Program-made: the position numbers and the translations under genes
Origin: Populus alba
Lineage: Eukaryota; Streptophyta; Magnoliopsida; Malpighiales; Salicaceae
DNA length: 64,000 nucleotides
Reading direction: 5' to 3'
NCBI RefSeq assembly: GCF_005239225.2
Contig: NC_133284.1
Coordinates: 54,133,416-54,197,415, forward strand
The notes under the pieces: generated by a model
Databases searched by the model: none
Told to the model about the DNA's origin: nothing
Seen by the model: only the letters and a program-made list of their open reading frames with translations
In this document: piece by piece, positions 59,375-64,000 of the stretch
Layout: each line of letters opens with the position of its first letter
Numbering within the stretch: the stretch's first letter is position 1

Positions 59375-61860
59375 TGTGTCTTGATAAGATCAGTAAAGGC
59401 TGATCGATCGAGTGAATTAAATTTTATTAAATAAATATTTTTTAAAAAAATAAATTTAAAATTCTAACTTCATTTAAGTTTCAGATAATAAATCTTATGG
59501 ATCTAGCTGACAGCCGTACACGTTTTAATATCTATCATTAGAGTAAAAGACGGGGCATCAGAAGATTGAAGACATTGAAAGCTTGGAGTCGCGAATTAGG
59601 TACAGAAAATTAATGAGTAATAAAAGAAAGTAGGCTGTGTTTTTTTTTATCGATTATTAAATCTTGTGTACTCTCTTTATAGTGTTCTCTTTATAGTGTT
59701 TGAAAGTGTAGGTTATTGTTATTTTTTAAAATGTATTTTTTACTTAAAAAAAACATGTTAATAATATTTTTTTTATTTTTTAAAAATTATTTTTTGAGAT
59801 TAGCACATCAAATGATTTGAAAACATCAAAAATATATTAGTTTAAAACAAAAATAAAAAATAAAAAAATTTTAAATTTTTTCAAAATTACTTTTAAAAAG
59901 AATTGACTAGGACTTGAATACTATCCATGCGAGCATCAATCATCATCGCTTTCTTTTTGAGTGTGATTTTCAATACGTGTGCTTTCATATGCTTCAAGCT
60001 TTTCTTCACTAGCTTGAATCAATAGATAAGTAGGAAGCATTAATTGATAGATATTTAATAGATATATGAATCACTTAGTAATATTCTTGAGCCTGAAAAC
60101 ATGGGAATATAGAGACAAATGAGATATATTTTCTTATATTAAAATTATAAAAAATTCAATTTAAAATCATTTCAAACATATATTTATTTTTATTTCTTTA
60201 ATCAAACACGAACTTAAAAGCAACAATTTTAAAACTTAATTAAAATAACCAAAGGGCTTCTTGCATGCATAATTCTATGTCGAGAAAACTTGACACACTT
60301 ATTCTAAAAATATTTTAGAGCACTCTACATATAATATAATAGATGAAAACCCAAAAAAAGGTTTAGAAATAGAAAATAAAACGATGTAATCATGCTTTCA
60401 TTGATCTTAACATGGGATGAGAAATCCATCGATGAGATGACGATGTATTTATTTTTGTATTTTAAAAATATTTTTAAATAAATTTTAAAAAAATTATTTT
60501 ATTTTTTACTTTAAATTAATATTTTTTAATGTTTTTAATAATTTTAATATGTTAATATAAAAATTAATTTTTAAAAAATAAAAAAATATTATTTTAATAT
60601 ATTTTTAAATAAAAAACATTTTAAAAAATAATCACATTCTCAATTATTACCAAACTCTTTTCAAAATATGATAAGGAATTTCACATCTTAGGTTCTACCC
60701 CAACTAATAGCATACAATCCAGCAGCCTGTAAACCTTAAGGCCCATCTTCATGTGCCATGGAATGAACGCGATCATGACTGTGGAAGGAGCCTAAAGCTT
60801 ACGTGAATTTTGGGTACAGTACTAGCTTTATGTTTTCAAGAGTATTTTTTTATTTAAATAATATTAAATTAATATTTTTTAGTGTTTTTTTTTTATAATT
60901 TTAATATATCAATATATAAAAAATATTTTTTAAGCAAAAAAAAATCATTAACATACTAAAAGGATTTAAAAACCATATTTAACCTCAATAAGTTTAAGTA
61001 TGAGCTTGACTCACGGGTATTTCGAAGATGGGTTTGATTTGGGTTTTTACACTCATATTTAGGTTGCTTTAGTGGGTGTCACGTGAAAAAAAAAACATAA
61101 AAATAAATATATCTTCTTAATAGTTTTAAAGTTAATTTTTTCCCTTTTAAAATAGAAAGAACATGAGAATATTTATATATATGTTATCCTAGCTATATTA
61201 ATTCTTCTATTATAGTTCGAGAGTTTAACCTATTGTTGATTTAATTTGGAGGTTTTTTTCTTGAAAAGAGAATCTTAACATTCACAAGATGCTTTTGCTT
61301 TCTCTTTATAAAAGCATAGGATTCTCCATTAAAATCTTTCATGGCCATTAACCTTTTTCTCAAAAACTTTAGTAAAAGGGCTACAATACAAGGTTGAAGA
61401 GAGAACGGGGCCAAGCTCCCCATGCCCAGACTCGATTTCATGATTAAAAAAAAAAAGCATAGATAAGCTTTATAGTACAAATCTTTTTCTTTAACCCAAT
61501 TATCAAACCAGCTTTATTCGACACTCATGGATTCCATGAAAAATTACACGCAAGTGTCACTCCGATTTGAAGGATTTAACGCACTGTCTTTTACTTTCGA
61601 AATGGAAGTTCTTCATTGGATCGAGGAAAGGGCCTAGATTTCCCACGATTTTTGCTTTCATTAGGTCTATTAAATGACAAAATCTTGACCAAAAAGAAGA
61701 GAAAGAAACTGCACTAGTGGCCGTCATCAACGTGATTGCACCATTCTTGACCCTCTCTAGCTCTGTGTAGGTCAAGTAGATGGAAACCATAAGGAACCAG
61801 CGAAATTGTTCTTATTTTTCTACAAATATTCAATATATGACTGAGTTCTAAGTAACACCG
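59375..61860. other. intergenic with scattered MITE-like repeats
   Basis: MITE-like AT-rich copies lie at about 59700-59895, 60440-60640 and 60835-60955. They share the 'attattttaatatatttt' and 'aaattatttt' cores. No ORF has a recognised domain. Confidence 0.5.
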
Positions 61861-62170
61861 TGGATATTTGAAAGCTCTTTGTATTCCAATACATTTACAT
61901 ATATAAAAATAAAGCTTGAGAAAATCTCTGCAAATAAATAGAGCAGATAAGATATGAATATATAATCTCATGCTGAGTAGGAGTTATGGCAGAAATATTT
62001 TCTTGTTGGACCTTTGAACCAAATCCTTAAAGCATAATGAAGAAAAGTTGTGGAAGAGAGACCTAAGTGTTTCCTTCAAGACTAAGTGATCGGCAACTCG
62101 TTTTTCCAGTTACCCTCCCAACAAAATAAGGTTATCTTTCCTTCTTGATCAATCCTTTCTTTTTTGTGAT
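61861..62170 (+). repeat. local duplicate, copy 1 (partner 62985-63310)
   Basis: Shared phrases are 'caatacattta', 'aaataaagcttga' and 'aaatctct', then about 170 bp on 'ccaacaaaata' and 'gttatctttcctt'. They are in the same order and spacing as at 62985-63310, about 1.13 kb apart. Diverged, so an older duplication. Confidence 0.7.
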
Positions 62171-62984
62171 CCCGAGTTAGAGTAATGAGATAAGAAATTG
62201 TCTCAAAAAAGCAGAGGTATATTGGTTTTATCACTTTCCAGCGATGAAATTCATTATTATTAATATTAATGAGTTTGATTCAATAATAAAAAAAAATTGA
62301 TGTAGTGATTTTTATCTCAAAATTGCATGAGATTGTGTATATAAGATCATAAAGTTTTAGAAAGAATTTGATGGGATTTTTAGAAAAAAATAATTGAAAA
62401 TGAGTTTTAGATCCAAAAAATATTTTTCTTTGATTTTTGGCTGCTATGTGGTGGCTAAATTTTAGGCAAAAAAATAATTAGTCCATGTTGATTCAGGTTC
62501 ATTTAATATGTTGATATTTTAATATTTTTTAATAAAAAATATTATTTTAAAATTTTATATAATAAATTTACATTATTATGTTTTTGTTTTTTTATCATCT
62601 CTTTTTTTTTTTTTTTGCCTCACCACCAACATAACACTAAACATTATCCTAGTGATTGCTACATAAATAAGTGATTATGGTTAGTTGGATTTGGTGCTTT
62701 GTAAGATTATTTTTAAAAAATATTTTTACTTCTTGGTACAAGCAATGGGATGTTAAGCTAATAATTCATAAAAAAATACATCAAATTAAATATCATGAGT
62801 TAAACGAGGTAACATAAGTTTATCTGAATAAAAAAAATATATTTTAATTTTTTTAAAAGTTATAATACTTTTTTAAAAAATAATATTAAACAAATTAACC
62901 AAGTTCAACAAGTCATTTTTAAAGTTATATTTTAAATCAACAAGGTACTAAATTAATTTATTAAAACTGACCTGATACCACTAT

Positions 62985-63310
62985 AAATATTTCAAAACTC
63001 TTTATATTTCAATACATTTATATCAAAATAAAGCTTGAAAAAATCTCTACAAATAAAGCTAATAAAATATAAATATATCTCTTTTCTCTCTCTTTTTTCT
63101 GAAATCTCTTTACCAGTATACCCGAACATATTTCTTTCATTTGCAAATTCTTCAATGATTTTTTTTTCTTTTGTTTGTTCATCTAAATCCTTGTAAAGAA
63201 GTGTTTTCCTTCTAGGTTAAGTAATTGGAAACTTCTTTTCTTTTCTTTTCTTTTTTCTGTTACCGTCCAACAAAATAAAGTTATCTTTCCTTGTTCAGTC
63301 CTTTCTGTGT
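62985..63310 (+). repeat. local duplicate, copy 2
   Basis: Partner of 61861-62170. It contains a (CTTTT)n-like tract at 63228-63256 not seen in copy 1. Confidence 0.7.
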
Positions 63311-64000
63311 TCTCTTCAAGCACAGCTATGGAGTTTTAATTAAAATAATAACTCTTTCTATTAACTTGTTAAAATAATTACACATATTAAATATGCTAGC
63401 ATTTTTTTTAGGTTATGCTAACTCAAATTTTTTTATCATTAGAAATATTAACGAGATGTATTTATATTTATTATATTTTATTCACCTTTCTTTTATTTAA
63501 AAATTGTTTTCATAAAAAAACAATATGTATACAAGTTTAAAAATGTTAAGGTATTTAATAAAAATAAAATATATTTATATATTGTTTTAGTACAATTCTT
63601 ATTATATCTCAAAAAAAAATTAGAATTTAACCAAATATTATTTAGTTGCTTTAAATATTTATAAATACAATGTAATAAAATTATCAAATACTACTTTTAT
63701 CTCATGACATAATATATATCAAATAGCAACATAATATAACACAATAACTATAATACATCATGGTGTAAAGAGTAACGTAAAGTTAAATTCTTAGCATTGT
63801 TTCATTCCTATAAAGAGTCCACGCAAATTTGTGCGTTACCAATAGGTTTTTGGAATGATCAAGCCTCAAACAAATGAAACAAATAATTCTAGTTATTATC
63901 GTTGTCAATTAATGGTTAACATATAAAAAATAATAATGCTATAGATACTTAATTTTGTATAATCCATCTTGATAAACCCAAATTTAACGTTCTAAAAACC
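63311..64000. other. intergenic, AT-rich, nothing recognised
   Basis: No gene, repeat family or regulatory element can be supported in this stretch. Confidence 0.5.

Noticed and set aside
1..64000. CRISPR arrays, bacterial operons, organelle insertions, tRNA or rRNA genes
   Set aside because: None was seen. The repeats are microsatellites or transposon-derived, and the genes are plant nuclear type. tRNA genes could be missed by eye; a tRNAscan-type search would settle it.

Overview
The window is nuclear DNA from a dicot plant, probably Salicaceae (Populus/Salix type). The evidence is spliced genes with plant families (DYW pentatricopeptide, DUF3615, plant carboxylesterase and secreted cysteine-rich peptide genes), a strongly AT-rich background, and hAT, gypsy and Harbinger-type transposable elements. 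Species is inferred from general resemblance only. Two 500-N blocks (20753-20752+500 and 56939-57438) divide it into three contigs: A (1-20752), B (21253-56938) and C (57439-64000).

Contig A holds a compact four-exon DUF3615 gene (5086-6400, +) and a single-exon monoacylglycerol lipase/caffeoylshikimate-esterase-like hydrolase (10994-12043, -). Both lie among degenerate A-rich repeats, LTR-derived sequence and an ATT-rich higher-order repeat (15.3-18.1 kb).

Contig B begins with a DYW-type PPR gene (22677-25673, -; probable EMB2758 orthologue). Next comes ~5 kb of AAT-type simple repeats. Then comes the most interesting part, 30.6-55.5 kb, where two unrelated gene families alternate after repeated duplication and inversion: four small secreted cysteine-rich peptide genes (here SCR1-4) and three carboxylesterases (here CXE1-3). 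SCR1, CXE1 and SCR2 look intact. CXE2 is split by a 3.95-kb hAT transposon with matching 8-bp target duplications, matching terminal inverted repeats and an intact three-exon, 756-residue transposase. SCR3 is inverted and lacks two of the ten cysteines. SCR4 and CXE3 are decayed. A gypsy integrase remnant, LTR-like sequence and a 1.14-kb Harbinger/Tourist-like element with its own empty site next door fill the spaces. The contig ends in the first two exons of a second, damaged DUF3615 copy.

Contig C contains no gene I can support, only AT-rich sequence with MITE-like repeats and local duplications. Its first ~908 bp are nearly identical to the last ~907 bp of contig A, which is the pattern of overlapping contig ends. 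The placement of contig B between them should therefore be treated with caution.

The genes do not form an obvious pathway. The SCR/CXE alternation looks like co-duplication of neighbours; any joint role is speculative.
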